Part shown: positions 17,186 through 25,184 of the stretch, piece after piece
How positions within the stretch are numbered: position 1 is the stretch's first letter
How the letters are laid out: every line of letters begins with the position of its first letter
Assembly: GCA_041648735.1 (NCBI GenBank)
Contig: JBAZOO010000017.1
Span: 10,387-74,386, forward strand
DNA: 64,000 nucleotides
Origin: JBAZOO01 sp041648735
Lineage (GTDB): Bacteria; Verrucomicrobiota; Lentisphaeria; Oligosphaerales; CAITYL01
Direction: 5' to 3'
Made by a program: the position numbers and the translations under genes
The notes under the pieces: model-generated
Databases searched by the model: none
The model's input: only the letters and a program-made list of their open reading frames with translations
Told to the model about the DNA's origin: nothing

Positions 17186-17653
17186 GAGGGGGGATCCCGG
17201 CGCGGCGAGTGGCGGTTGGGCTTGGCGCGGCCAGGCCCGGCCAGGCCAGCGACGGTGGTACTATACCGCTGCGCCCCGCCGGGCGGCGGCCGGTGGCTTG
17301 GTGTGTGTCCGGGGTGCCCAGCGGGGCAGAAGTTGCGCCAGAAGAAGGGCGTGGAAGGCGGGACAGATGCCGCGGGCGTGTCAGAGGAGGGGAGCGGCGG
17401 CGAGCAGGGCCAGCCATGCGGCGAACTGCACGCGCTCCAAGGGAATGGCGGGCGGCACCCCCGCGGCATCCGCACGGCGGGGCGGCTCGGGTTGGAGTTC
17501 ACGCTTCAGCGTGGGCTGTTTGGTGGCGGTGGCGTTTCCTCTGGACGGCCCACCTTCCGCCCTGCGAGTTTTTTGGCTGGACGGCAGGTCCCACGCTTCA
17601 GCGGGCGGCGCTGTGGTGATCCGACCGCGCCGACCGAGCCGCGGCGGCGGAAG
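17186..17653. other. Intergenic stretch without a recognisable gene
   Basis: About 470 bp between divergent genes. I see no credible coding frame. It contains the -10-like element for the lipoprotein gene near 17260, and a small CACGCTTCAGCGTG hairpin near 17502 whose left half recurs as CACGCTTCAGCG near 17590. Confidence 0.4.
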
Positions 17654-17681
17654 TTGACTTGGGGCGGGCGGCCGCTATACT
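17654..17681 (+). promoter_or_regulatory. Promoter directly abutting the nuclease start codon
   Basis: TTGACT (17654-17659), 16 bp, TATACT (17676-17681). The ATG of the nuclease begins only 10 bases after the -10 box, so transcription from here would give an mRNA with almost no leader. Confidence 0.6.
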
Positions 17682-17690
17682 TGCCTGGCC

Positions 17691-18650
17691 ATGGCCCAAC
17701 TGGTCAACGAACTGAGCTGGTCCGCCTCCCGCCACAAGCTGTTCAGCGAGTGCCGGCGGGCCTATTTCTACACCTACTACGGCGCCTGGAATGGCTGGGA
17801 CGCCGCCGCGCCGGAGCGGACGCGGCGCCTCTACCGGCTGAAGAACCTGCGCACCCTGGACATGTGGGCCGGCGGCATCGTCCATGAGACGATTGCCGAG
17901 GCGCTGCGGCGATCCATGATGAAGGGGACGCCGGTCACCGCGGGGGAATTGCAGGCCCATGCCCGGCTCAAGCTGCGCTCGGGCTGGGTCGAGGCCGTGG
18001 GGCGCGAGTGGGAGCGGTATCCGAAGCGGACGAACCTCTTCGAGCTGTACTACGGCAACGGCCGCACCCTGCCGCCGGAGCAGACGGAGCGGATCCGCCG
18101 CAAGGTCAACGATGGCTTGCAGGCGTTTGCGGAGTCCGCAACGCTCAAGGAGCTGCTGGCCGTCTCGCATTTGAACTGGAAGCCGGTGGACCAGCTCGAC
18201 ACCTTCGCCTTGGACGGGCTCAAGGTCTGGTGCGCCGTGGATTTCGCCTACACCGATCCGGCGGGGATTCTGCGCATCCTGGATTGGAAGACGGGGGCGG
18301 AGGACGCGGCGGCGCTGCGGCTGCAACTGGCCTGCTACACCTTCTTCGCCGCCGAGAAATGGGGGGTGGCGCCGGAGCGGGTGAAGGTGTACGGGGTGTT
18401 CCTGCGGGAGCAGGCGCTGGTGCGGGAGTACCCTTCCGACCCGGCCATGCTGGTTGACGCCCGCGACCAGATCCTGACCAGCGCCGCGGCGATGCGCGCC
18501 CTGGTGGCGGATCCGGTGGCCAACGAGCCGCTGCCGGAGGAAAGCTTCCCCCTGGCGGAAAGCGACCGTCCCTGCCGCTGGTGCAACTACCGCGAGGCCT
18601 GCCCGCGGTTGGCCGCCGCGCCCGCCGCACCCGCCGCACCGCTGGGGTGA
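17691..18650 (+). CDS. PD-(D/E)XK nuclease, RecB/Cas4-like with Fe-S cysteines
   Basis: The 319-residue protein has the layout of Cas4/AddB-type nucleases. Cys21 near the N-terminus and a C-terminal cluster C-x2-C-x5-C (CRWCNYREAC, Cys295, 298 and 304) could hold a [4Fe-4S] cluster, and the catalytic core is AVDFAYTDPAG followed by ILDWKTG, giving the D...(D/E)xK motif. It also has the QLACYTFF-like helix of the RecB family. Such enzymes process DNA ends during repair or recombination. No helicase, CRISPR array or cas genes are nearby, so a stand-alone repair role is more likely than a CRISPR role. The gene holds a GCGGAGTCCGC motif at 18129-18139. Downstream, 18651-18818 holds no gene I can see. 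Confidence 0.85.
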   Translation: MAQLVNELSWSASRHKLFSECRRAYFYTYYGAWNGWDAAAPERTRRLYRLKNLRTLDMWAGGIVHETIAEALRRSMMKGTPVTAGELQAHARLKLRSGWVEAVGREWERYPKRTNLFELYYGNGRTLPPEQTERIRRKVNDGLQAFAESATLKELLAVSHLNWKPVDQLDTFALDGLKVWCAVDFAYTDPAGILRILDWKTGAEDAAALRLQLACYTFFAAEKWGVAPERVKVYGVFLREQALVREYPSDPAMLVDARDQILTSAAAMRALVADPVANEPLPEESFPLAESDRPCRWCNYREACPRLAAAPAAPAAPLG

Positions 18651-18818
18651 ATTCCGGACTCCCGCCGCCAAGCCGACCACCGGCCCGCGCCGGAACCCGC
18701 CATGCCCCAGCCCTGGCCCACGCTCCAGATGGGTCAGAGGCGACGCTTGCCGCGCCTTCAGCGCTCCAGCTCAGCCCGAATCAATGTTGCGGCGACGGTA
18801 ACGGCCGAGCGCGGCGGT

Positions 18819-19064
18819 TCACCGGCGCGCGGTAGCGCGTCCGTGTGCAGCGGTTGGTTCGGTCGGCGATTGCCGTTGGATGATGGCGATCAGAGAACGA
18901 AGGGAGTCGTTGACCGCCTTGTGGTCCGGGAAATACCGGGCAACATCCGGATCCAGGACGACCACATTGGTTCCTTCCGCGTAACGCTTGGCGTATTTTC
19001 CGCGGACACCTTTGCTGAAATCGTATTCTTCCAGCATATCAGGATCGTCAGGCATTTTCTTCAT
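18819..19064 (-). CDS. Antitoxin-like small protein paired with broken brnT
   Basis: The 81-residue protein begins MKKMPDDPDM and contains EEYDFSKGVRGKYAKRYAEG followed by VVLDPDVARYFPDH and a helical end, the usual shape of the small CopG/BrnA-like antitoxin partners that bind the toxin with one half and DNA with a ribbon-helix-helix. The start ATG at 19062-19064 lies inside the end of the brnT frame (17-bp overlap), the normal layout of these operons. An in-frame ATG 12 codons upstream would add residues unlike the family. The antitoxin is intact although its toxin gene is frameshifted. Confidence 0.72.
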   Translation of the reverse strand: MKKMPDDPDMLEEYDFSKGVRGKYAKRYAEGTNVVVLDPDVARYFPDHKAVNDSLRSLIAIIQRQSPTEPTAAHGRATARR

Positions 19065-19340
19065 AGGTGCGTCTTTCTCCGGCGGTGGCCTCTCGGGCAC
19101 TGATGATTCGAATTCGGTCGCCGCGTTCGGTGTGGACCACTACCAGTAGGCGGCTCTTGTGCGAGTGGCCTACCAGCACACGGATCGGTCTTCTCCGTCA
19201 GAGTGCAGAGGATCGCCAATCGTGACCGAGAGAGTGTCCGGAAATACTGTGCTCGCCTCGTCGAAAGTCACACCATGCTTGGCGACATTGGCACTCGCTT
19301 TGCGTGCATTCCATCGAAGAGCAAAGCCATTCGTGCTCAT
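19048..19340 (-). pseudogene. brnT: Frameshifted BrnT-family toxin
   Basis: Read from the ATG at 19338-19340 the frame gives a typical BrnT start (ALRWNARKASANVAKHGVTF, DEASTVF, DPLHSDGED) and then hits a stop. Changing frame by one base near 19184-19188 restores the rest of the family: VLVGHSHKSRLLVVVH, TERGDRIRIISAREAT, ERRTYEE, ending at a TGA at 19048-19050. BrnT is a ribonuclease toxin of the RelE fold. The loss is most simply a one-base deletion in a CCG/CGG context. It is either genuine inactivation or a sequencing error. Confidence 0.8.
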
Positions 19341-19389
19341 TCCTTTGTCATTGTTTCAAGAACCGAACGCTCACTGCTCTCCATTTCTC

Positions 19390-19406
19390 AAAACCGCCGC
19401 GGTTTT
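19390..19406. terminator. Palindromic terminator after the parE/relE pair
   Basis: AAAACCGC-C-GCGGTTTT is a perfect 8-bp inverted repeat with A and T tails. It lies just past the end of the minus-strand RelE/ParE toxin gene and could terminate transcription in either direction. Confidence 0.5.
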
Positions 19407-19440
19407 GCGAATCTGTGAGCAGCGTTTTGTTCGAAGCTCT

Positions 19441-19737
19441 TCAGATTAGTTCCTGCCAGCGTTTCGGATTTTGTTTGGCATGAAATACCGAAAGGACGAC
19501 GACACGTTCGTCATCCTCGGCAAGGATGATCTCGTAGGGGAAACGGCGCGACAAGGCACGCCGTGCAGTCTTGTGCACACGAGGGTATTGTTGTGGCGTG
19601 CGCTGAATGGCGCTGAAAACGGCATCCACGCACAGAAGAAACTCTGAGCCAAGACCGGGGACACGATCCTCGTACCAGTCGAACGCCTCAGTCATCTCCG
19701 CTTCGGCTTCCGGGCGGACAATGAGCCGTCGCCTCAT
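19441..19737 (-). CDS. RelE/ParE-family toxin
   Basis: The 98-residue protein has the ParE/RelE toxin signature: RPEAEAEMTEAFDWYED near the N-terminus, then VDAVFSAIQRTPQQYP, the strand RRFPYEIILAEDDERVVVLSVFH, and a final KRWQELI. Members inhibit DNA gyrase or cleave ribosome-bound mRNA; which applies here cannot be told. Its start overlaps the end of the preceding antitoxin gene by 4 bp, indicating coupled translation. The gene is complete and of usual length. GC content is clearly lower than in housekeeping neighbours, consistent with horizontal gain. Confidence 0.9.
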   Translation of the reverse strand: MRRRLIVRPEAEAEMTEAFDWYEDRVPGLGSEFLLCVDAVFSAIQRTPQQYPRVHKTARRALSRRFPYEIILAEDDERVVVLSVFHAKQNPKRWQELI

Positions 19738-19955
19738 CCTCTGCTCCTGATCCGTTCACGCACCATCCCCCACGGAGCCCCCTCGTCTGGATTCTGATGA
19801 TACGCATCCAGCCGGCGGTCAATTTCCGCCTTCTGCTCGTCGGTCAGTCCGACTTCTTCCGGCACTTCAGCCACCGTGTCCCATATATCCTCGACGAGCT
19901 GGATGCGCTCGGGAACGCTCAGGCTCAACACGTTTGCTTTTGTTAATGTACTCAT
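19734..19955 (-). CDS. Addiction module antitoxin (TIGR02574-type)
   Basis: This 73-residue protein matches the small addiction-module component family: LSVPERIQLVEDIWDTV in the first half, then LTDEQKAEIDRRLDAY and a short acidic C-terminus with PDEGAPW. It should bind and neutralise the RelE/ParE toxin encoded immediately downstream (4-bp overlap) and repress their shared promoter. It is full length. Confidence 0.88.
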   Translation of the reverse strand: MSTLTKANVLSLSVPERIQLVEDIWDTVAEVPEEVGLTDEQKAEIDRRLDAYHQNPDEGAPWGMVRERIRSRG

Positions 19956-20009
19956 AAGGCTTCCACACTACCATTGCCGTTGGTTTGTTTCAATCTTATG
20001 CTTCGAACG

Positions 20010-20288
20010 CTACGGCTCAGCGGGCGGCGGAACGCCGTCCGCTGAAGCCGATGGTTGGGACTTCTTGATGTCCCAGATAATGGTATCCGAACTAAAATCT
20101 TGTTCATTCGGCCACATAATTCCGTGGTGCGCAGGCCGCACCAACCGAAAATAAGCTTGATCCGCAAGTTCTTTGAATGCCGAACCTTTCAGGTATGGCT
20201 TGACATCAAAGACACCCGAAATGCCACTGCTGGTAAGAATGTCAATTCGGTAATCGTCCAACGGAATCGCTTTGGTAATGGTGTCCAT
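20010..20288 (-). CDS. DUF2442 domain protein
   Basis: The 92-residue protein carries the DUF2442 pattern: a short strand LDDYRIDILTSSG, then FDVKPYLKGSAFKELADQAYF, and GIMWPNEQDFSSDTIIWD. DUF2442 genes usually follow a DUF4160 gene, and that is so here (13 bp downstream of a frameshifted DUF4160 gene). The pair is frequently found among toxin-antitoxin and mobile genes; its biochemical role is not established. The last 12 or so residues (SASADGVPPPAEP) look like read-through into unrelated sequence, so the original stop may have been lost. Confidence 0.8.
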   Translation of the reverse strand: MDTITKAIPLDDYRIDILTSSGISGVFDVKPYLKGSAFKELADQAYFRLVRPAHHGIMWPNEQDFSSDTIIWDIKKSQPSASADGVPPPAEP

Positions 20289-20301
20289 GGCGACTATCCT
20301 T

Positions 20302-20570
20302 CTATCTCAAGGGTTCAATTTTGAACACTGGCTCACCCGCAACCGCCAGCTTCCAGTCGGCCAGTAGGTCCTCTTTGTGTATTTCGACCCAAGCCTGAAC
20401 CAGCTTCATCTTGGCAGTGGGCAGACTTCCAGCCAATATGGAGCCATCCTCGATGCCAACCGTCACCTGGGCTCGCCGTATTCAGCGTGCAGGTGGGGAC
20501 ATTGGTGCTTCTTGTTGTCGTAAAAATACATCTGTATCAAAATGCCATAAAACATCGAGATTGTTGGCAT
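20302..20570 (-). pseudogene. Frameshifted DUF4160 gene
   Basis: From ATG 20568-20570 the frame gives MPTISMFYGILIQMY and KKHQCPHLHAEYGE, the classic DUF4160 start, then a stop. A one-base frame change near 20470-20478 restores VGIEDGSILAGSLP and KMKLVQAWVEIHKEDLLADW and runs to a TAG at 20302-20304. The total of 269 bp (not a multiple of three) supports a single-base indel. It sits immediately upstream of the DUF2442 partner. Confidence 0.75.
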
Positions 20571-21198
20571 TGTGGTTCTCCTTTTCCGTTTGGCCCAACT
20601 TGTTATTCAACGGTTTTTCCGGGTTTGCCGGCCGAATCGGACGGGGCGGCGGTTCCCGCCGCGGCGGGCCGACGGAAGGTATTCTACCCGCCAGCGGCGG
20701 GGAATGCAAGCTTTCCGGCGGGGCCGCGCCGGGTTTGCCGGGATTTCGCCGGGCTTGACGGTTTTTCGGTCCATCCCGGCATTGACGCCGCCCGACGGTT
20801 CCCGGCCGTATGGCATTGGGGAGAGGTGGCGCCGCGGGCGCGCCCTGGCCTGGAGAAAGAGAAAGTCGGCGGAGCGTCCCCGGCGCTCCGTGGCGGCAAG
20901 GGATATGGGGGCCGGGCGGTGGCTGGCACGCACCGGGGGCGGGGCGGCCAGTTTGGCCAGGGGCGTCTCCGCAGGCGTTGTTGCCGGCCGCCACGCGGCG
21001 GTTGGCGCGCGGAGTCCGCGGAAAGGCGCGGTTGCCGGCCACCACGCGGCGGTTGGCGCAGCCCTTGGGGGATGGTAGTAGCGGTTCTTGGACAACTTGG
21101 CGGCGGACGCGTATGGTAGGATTGTGAACCGGCAGCGGACTGCCATCCAGGCCCGGCGGCTTCCGGCCGGCGCGCGGAAAAGCGGAAGAGGAGCGGCC
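20571..21198. other. Intergenic region with repeats
   Basis: About 630 bp with no credible gene. It marks the change from the lower-GC toxin-antitoxin cluster back to very GC-rich DNA. It holds two copies of a 29-bp repeat (20980-21008 and 21031-21059, one mismatch, period 51 bp) with a GCGGAGTCCGC motif between them at 21009-21019. A possible promoter for the membrane protein gene is not obvious. Confidence 0.5.
20980..21059. repeat. Two 29-bp direct repeats
   Basis: Each copy begins GTTGCCGGCC and ends GCGGCGGTTGGCGC; copy one is 20980-21008 and copy two 21031-21059, differing at one base. The 22-bp spacer contains the iterated palindrome GCGGAGTCCGC. Two copies alone do not make a CRISPR array, and no spacer series or cas gene is present. 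Confidence 0.75.
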
Positions 21199-23427
21199 AT
21201 GAGGATCACGGCAAACGGGGCGCCAGTTGCCCGCCAACCCGCCCGCCCACGGTGGCTGGCCGGGCTCGCCGCCGCCGCCCTTGGCTTCACCGCCGTCCTG
21301 GCGCAATTGACCCTGTTCCGGGAGCTGCTCGGCGCCTTTGCCGGCAACGAGCTGGTGCTGGGGGTCTTGCTGGCCAACTGGCTGTTCGCCGGCGGTGCCG
21401 GCGCCGCCGCGGCGCGGCTCCTCATCCCCCGGCTGAAGCGGCCGGCGGCGTGGCTGGCCATCGGGCTGGCCGCCGCCGCCCTGCTCCCCGCCACCCAGGC
21501 CCTGGCGCTGCGGGCGCTGCGCAACCACGTCATCCTCCCGGGAACCGCCGCCGGCGTGGGGACGGTTTTCACCCTCAGCTTGGGGGTGCTGCTGCCCTAT
21601 TGCCTGCTGGACGGCTTCCTCATCCCCCTGGCCGCCGCCGTCGCCCGCGCCGGCGCCGCCGCCAGCGACGAGCCACGCGCCGCCCGCCAAATCTATGCGG
21701 CCGACTGCGCCGGCAGCGTGGCGGGCGGCCTGCTCTTCACCTTCCTGCTGGTGACCTGGCTGGAACCGCTCACTGGCCTGGCCATCCCCCTGGCGCTGGA
21801 CCTGGGGGTGGCCCTGGCCGTGGGCTGGCATGGTTGCGGACTCCGCAGCCGGACAGTGGCGGCCCTCACGGCGGCCTTCGCAGTCGCGGCCGCCGTCATT
21901 TTGCCCCGGCTCGCCGCGCTTTCCACGGACTGGCTGTATCCGGGCGAAAGGGTGGTGGCCCGAATCCCGTCGGCCTATGAAAGCCTGGTCGTCACCCAGG
22001 CGGCCGGCCGCCATGCCGTGTATGGCAACGGCATCGCCCTCTATGCCACGGACTTCCCCGAGGCGGCCGAAGAGACGGCGCACCTGCCGTTGGCGCAGCG
22101 GCTGGATGCGCAAGCGGTCCTCCTGGTCGGCGGCGGCGTGGAGGGGGTTGACCGGGAACTGCTCAAGCACCAGCTCCGTTCCCTGGATTGCCTGGAGGTG
22201 GATCCGGCCCTCGTCGGGCTGGCGGACCGTTTCATCTCCGGCCCCGCCGCCGACCCCCGCCGCCGGCGGCTCCTGGTGGACGGGCGGCTCTGGCTGAACC
22301 AGGGCGCGGCCGGCCGGCGCTACGACGTGGTCATTTTTGACCTGCCGCCGCCCGACACGTTGCAGAGCAACCGCTTCTACACGGCCGAAGCCTTCGCCGC
22401 GGCCAAGGCGGTGCTCACCCCTGGCGGCGTGCTCGCCCTGCCCATCGGCGAATACTACAACTACATCGGCCCCGATCTCGCCGCGCTCCTCGCCTGCGGC
22501 CGCGCCACGGCGCAGACGGCCTTCCGCAACGTCCGGCTGCTGCCCGCCGGCCAGATCCTGCTCCTGGCGTCGGACGGCGAACTCACGGCGGAGATTGGTG
22601 GCCGGCTGGCGCAGGCGCGGATTCCAGTCCGCCTCCTCACCCGCCATTATCTCGACACCATGCTGGCGCCGGACCGGCTGGCAGACCTGGAACGGGCCGC
22701 GGCGGCCGCCGCCCCCGTGAACCGCGATTTCCAGCCGTTCCTCTTCCGCCTGCACCTGCGCCACTGGCTCGGCCGCGCCGGCGGCGGGCGCGCGCTGCTG
22801 CTCCCCGCCGGGCTGGCGGCGGTCCTCTGCCTGGCCTGCCTGTTCTGGCAACGGCCGGCGGGGCGGCTGATCTTCGCCACCGGCTTCACCGCCTCCAGCC
22901 TTTCCGTGGTGCTGCTCCTGGGGTTGCAGACGCTCTTCGGCGCCTTGTATCGCCAAGTCGGCCTGGTGGTGACCCTGTTCATGGCGGGGCTGGCCGCCGG
23001 CGCCTGGGCCGTGGAGCGGGGGGCGGCCGGCAAACGCCGGGAGTGGCTCCTCCTGCCGGGCGCCGGCATCGCCCTGGCGCTGGCGGCGGCGGCCCTGCCA
23101 TGGGGCTTGCGGGCCAGTGCCGCCCTGGGCGGCTTGGCCACCGCTGGCGCCTGGGCCGGCCAGGCGCTGCTGGCGCTGGCGGCCTTTGCTCTGGGGGGGC
23201 TGACGGGGGCGCAGTTCCCGCTGGCCGTGCGCCGGGAGGCGGAGCAAGGCGCGGGCGGCGCCACGCCGCGGCTCTACGCCGCGGACCTGCTCGGGGCCAG
23301 CCTGGGCGCCCTCCTCGCCGGCACCCTGCTCATCCCGACGCTTGGGCTGGCCGGCACCTGCCAGCTCTGCGCCGCCTTCAACCTGCTCCTGGCCCTGCCC
23401 CTGGCCTGGCCGCGGCGGCCGGCCTGA
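21199..23427 (+). CDS. Polytopic membrane protein with spermidine synthase-like domain
   Basis: The 742-residue protein has an N-terminal membrane block (about seven hydrophobic helices to residue 235), a soluble methyltransferase/aminopropyltransferase-like Rossmann domain (about 250-500) and a second membrane block (about 530-740). The soluble part shows YESLVVTQ, an altered glycine motif LLVGGGVEG, DCLEVDPALVGLAD, and DVVIFDLPPPDTLQSNRFYTAEAF, as in membrane-fused spermidine synthase homologues common in deep-branching bacteria. Conservation of the usual catalytic Asp is uncertain (DLPPPD). The physiological product is unknown. ATG 21199 follows GGAAGAGGAG. Both membrane parts are GC-rich, and the gene contains a GCGGACTCCGC motif at 21836-21846. 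Confidence 0.8.
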   Translation: MRITANGAPVARQPARPRWLAGLAAAALGFTAVLAQLTLFRELLGAFAGNELVLGVLLANWLFAGGAGAAAARLLIPRLKRPAAWLAIGLAAAALLPATQALALRALRNHVILPGTAAGVGTVFTLSLGVLLPYCLLDGFLIPLAAAVARAGAAASDEPRAARQIYAADCAGSVAGGLLFTFLLVTWLEPLTGLAIPLALDLGVALAVGWHGCGLRSRTVAALTAAFAVAAAVILPRLAALSTDWLYPGERVVARIPSAYESLVVTQAAGRHAVYGNGIALYATDFPEAAEETAHLPLAQRLDAQAVLLVGGGVEGVDRELLKHQLRSLDCLEVDPALVGLADRFISGPAADPRRRRLLVDGRLWLNQGAAGRRYDVVIFDLPPPDTLQSNRFYTAEAFAAAKAVLTPGGVLALPIGEYYNYIGPDLAALLACGRATAQTAFRNVRLLPAGQILLLASDGELTAEIGGRLAQARIPVRLLTRHYLDTMLAPDRLADLERAAAAAAPVNRDFQPFLFRLHLRHWLGRAGGGRALLLPAGLAAVLCLACLFWQRPAGRLIFATGFTASSLSVVLLLGLQTLFGALYRQVGLVVTLFMAGLAAGAWAVERGAAGKRREWLLLPGAGIALALAAAALPWGLRASAALGGLATAGAWAGQALLALAAFALGGLTGAQFPLAVRREAEQGAGGATPRLYAADLLGASLGALLAGTLLIPTLGLAGTCQLCAAFNLLLALPLAWPRRPA

Positions 23428-23433
23428 ACCGGC

Positions 23434-25161
23434 TCAGCGGACGTCGAAGGCGAAGAGGTGCGCCAGCTCCGCGCCCCAGGTGGCCTCGGGCACGAAGCGC
23501 ACGGCGGTGGCCGTCCCGGAAAGCGGAATCCGCACCAGCCGCTGATGGTTCTCCGGCTCGTGGTGGACGCTGCGCCAGGCGCCCGCCGCGTCGCGGATTT
23601 CCAGGCGGAAGGCGCGCACCAGGCTGGCCGGCGACGTCACCTCCGGCTGGTTGAGGGGATAAATGCAGCGGGTGCCATGGTATGGCTGGCGGTTGAGGTC
23701 GCTGTCGAAGACCAGCCGGGCCAGGCGCAGTTGGCGGGGGGCGGCGAACTCATAGGTGACGGTTGCGCCCAGGCGGCCGCTCCAGCCGTTGTCGGCGCCG
23801 GCGACGGGGCGGTCGCAGCCGTTGCGCAGCGGCTCCGGGTCGCCCTCGCTGGCCGTGAGCGCCGCCGTGCGTGCCAATTCCGGCACTTCCCGCGTCCGCC
23901 CGGGCAGCCAGCAGTCGTCCTCCATGAGCGTCTGTTGCAGCTCCCGCAGCCGCTGCTGCCCGACGGCCCGGGGCGTCAAGCCGTGGCGGACCGCAATGGC
24001 CGCCGCGGTGCCGACCGCCTGGCCGAGGAGGGAGCAGGTGCCCATGACCCGGGTGGAACTGATGGCGGCGTGGGTCGCGCTGATGTTGCGGCCGGCGAAG
24101 AAGAGGTTTCCGAGGTTCCGTGAATAGAGGCAGCGGTAGGGGATGCCGTAGGGGCTGGGGGCGGGATGGAAGATCGTGCCGTGGCCGGGATGGTGGAAGC
24201 CGGCGGGGTAATGGTCGTCCATGCTCCAGCCGCCATAGGCGACGAGGTCGTCGAAGCGCCCCTCGGCGCGCACGTCGTGCTGGGTGAGGATGTGGTCGCC
24301 GACGAAGCGCCGGCTTTCGCGCTTGCCCGGCAGGAAGCCGACCCATTCCAGCTCCCAGTTGGCCATGCCGTGGTCGCCCTGGTTCTTGAGATGGTCCCAG
24401 ACGCCGAAGACGATCTTCAGCAGCTCGTCCCGGCACTGTTCGGTGTCGTGGATGCTGTCCTGCTCGCCGCCGACCTCGATCCACCAGTAGTTGTCGCCAA
24501 TGTGGCCGTGCGGCTTGGCGTTCATTTCCTCATCGGTCCGATAGGTGTGGGCCCAGGCGGGCTTGCGGAAGGGCCGCGGCCCCGGCGCCTCCCGGAGCTG
24601 GAGCAGGCAGCTCATGCCCATGGTCTTGCGGTCGGCCTCCTCTGGGGCGATGTCCTCCCCGAATTCCCGGCGTGCCTCGCGGCCGAGGCGGAACTCGGCG
24701 CCGGCCAGCGCCCCGAGGGTGCCGTCGCCCGAACAGTCGGCGAACAGATCCGCCTCGATGAGGTGCCAGCTCTCGGTGGTGAGCTGCCAGCCCTTGACGG
24801 AGCGGAGGCGCGCCCCATCGCCCGCCGCCGCGGTGACGGTGCAGTTGAGGAACAGCTCCAGGTTTTCCTGGAAGCGGGCCTTTTCGTAGAGCACGCTGTC
24901 CCAGAGGGAATAGTTCTGGCGCGGGTTGCGGTGAAGGTTGGCGAGCTGGATCTCCTCGAGGATGCCGGTCTCGCGGTTGTTTTCGCCATGGGCGCCGCAA
25001 ATCCACATCCGGATTTCGCTGGACGCATTGCCCCCGAGCACCGGCCGGTCCTGGACCAGCGCCACCTTCGCGCCGTGCCGCGCCGCCGCCAGGGCCGCAC
25101 AGAGCCCGGCCATGCCGCCCCCGACCACGCAGAAATCCACCTTGTGCTTCTGTTCACGCAT
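23434..25161 (-). CDS. FAD-dependent oxidoreductase with C-terminal accessory domain
   Basis: The 575-residue protein opens with an FAD-binding Rossmann motif GGGMAG (14-19) and continues with DRPVLGGNASSEIRMWICG, typical of the FAD_oxidored family abundant in PVC bacteria. LFADCSGDGTLG and NLFFAGRNISATH are further family blocks. After about residue 430 the C-terminus is beta-rich and looks like a discoidin-like accessory domain. The substrate is unknown; genomic contexts of this family suggest sugar or organic acid oxidation. ATG 25159-25161 is chosen because the fold begins at once. The UroD-family gene upstream ends 23 bp before it, so they form an operon, transcribed away from the AraC regulator. 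Confidence 0.85.
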   Translation of the reverse strand: MREQKHKVDFCVVGGGMAGLCAALAAARHGAKVALVQDRPVLGGNASSEIRMWICGAHGENNRETGILEEIQLANLHRNPRQNYSLWDSVLYEKARFQENLELFLNCTVTAAAGDGARLRSVKGWQLTTESWHLIEADLFADCSGDGTLGALAGAEFRLGREARREFGEDIAPEEADRKTMGMSCLLQLREAPGPRPFRKPAWAHTYRTDEEMNAKPHGHIGDNYWWIEVGGEQDSIHDTEQCRDELLKIVFGVWDHLKNQGDHGMANWELEWVGFLPGKRESRRFVGDHILTQHDVRAEGRFDDLVAYGGWSMDDHYPAGFHHPGHGTIFHPAPSPYGIPYRCLYSRNLGNLFFAGRNISATHAAISSTRVMGTCSLLGQAVGTAAAIAVRHGLTPRAVGQQRLRELQQTLMEDDCWLPGRTREVPELARTAALTASEGDPEPLRNGCDRPVAGADNGWSGRLGATVTYEFAAPRQLRLARLVFDSDLNRQPYHGTRCIYPLNQPEVTSPASLVRAFRLEIRDAAGAWRSVHHEPENHQRLVRIPLSGTATAVRFVPEATWGAELAHLFAFDVR

Positions 25162-25184
25162 TGGCTGCACTCCCTCTTTCGTCC

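Noticed and set aside
20980..21059. CRISPR array
   Set aside because: Only two repeats, a GC-rich spacer containing a dispersed motif, and no cas genes. The Cas4-like nuclease at 17.7 kb is not near it.
20482..23247. Long minus-strand frame opposite the spermidine-synthase-like gene
   Set aside because: Gln/Gly/Arg-rich shadow; the plus-strand protein has clear membrane helices and a Rossmann domain. Its first part overlaps the true DUF4160 remains only by chance.
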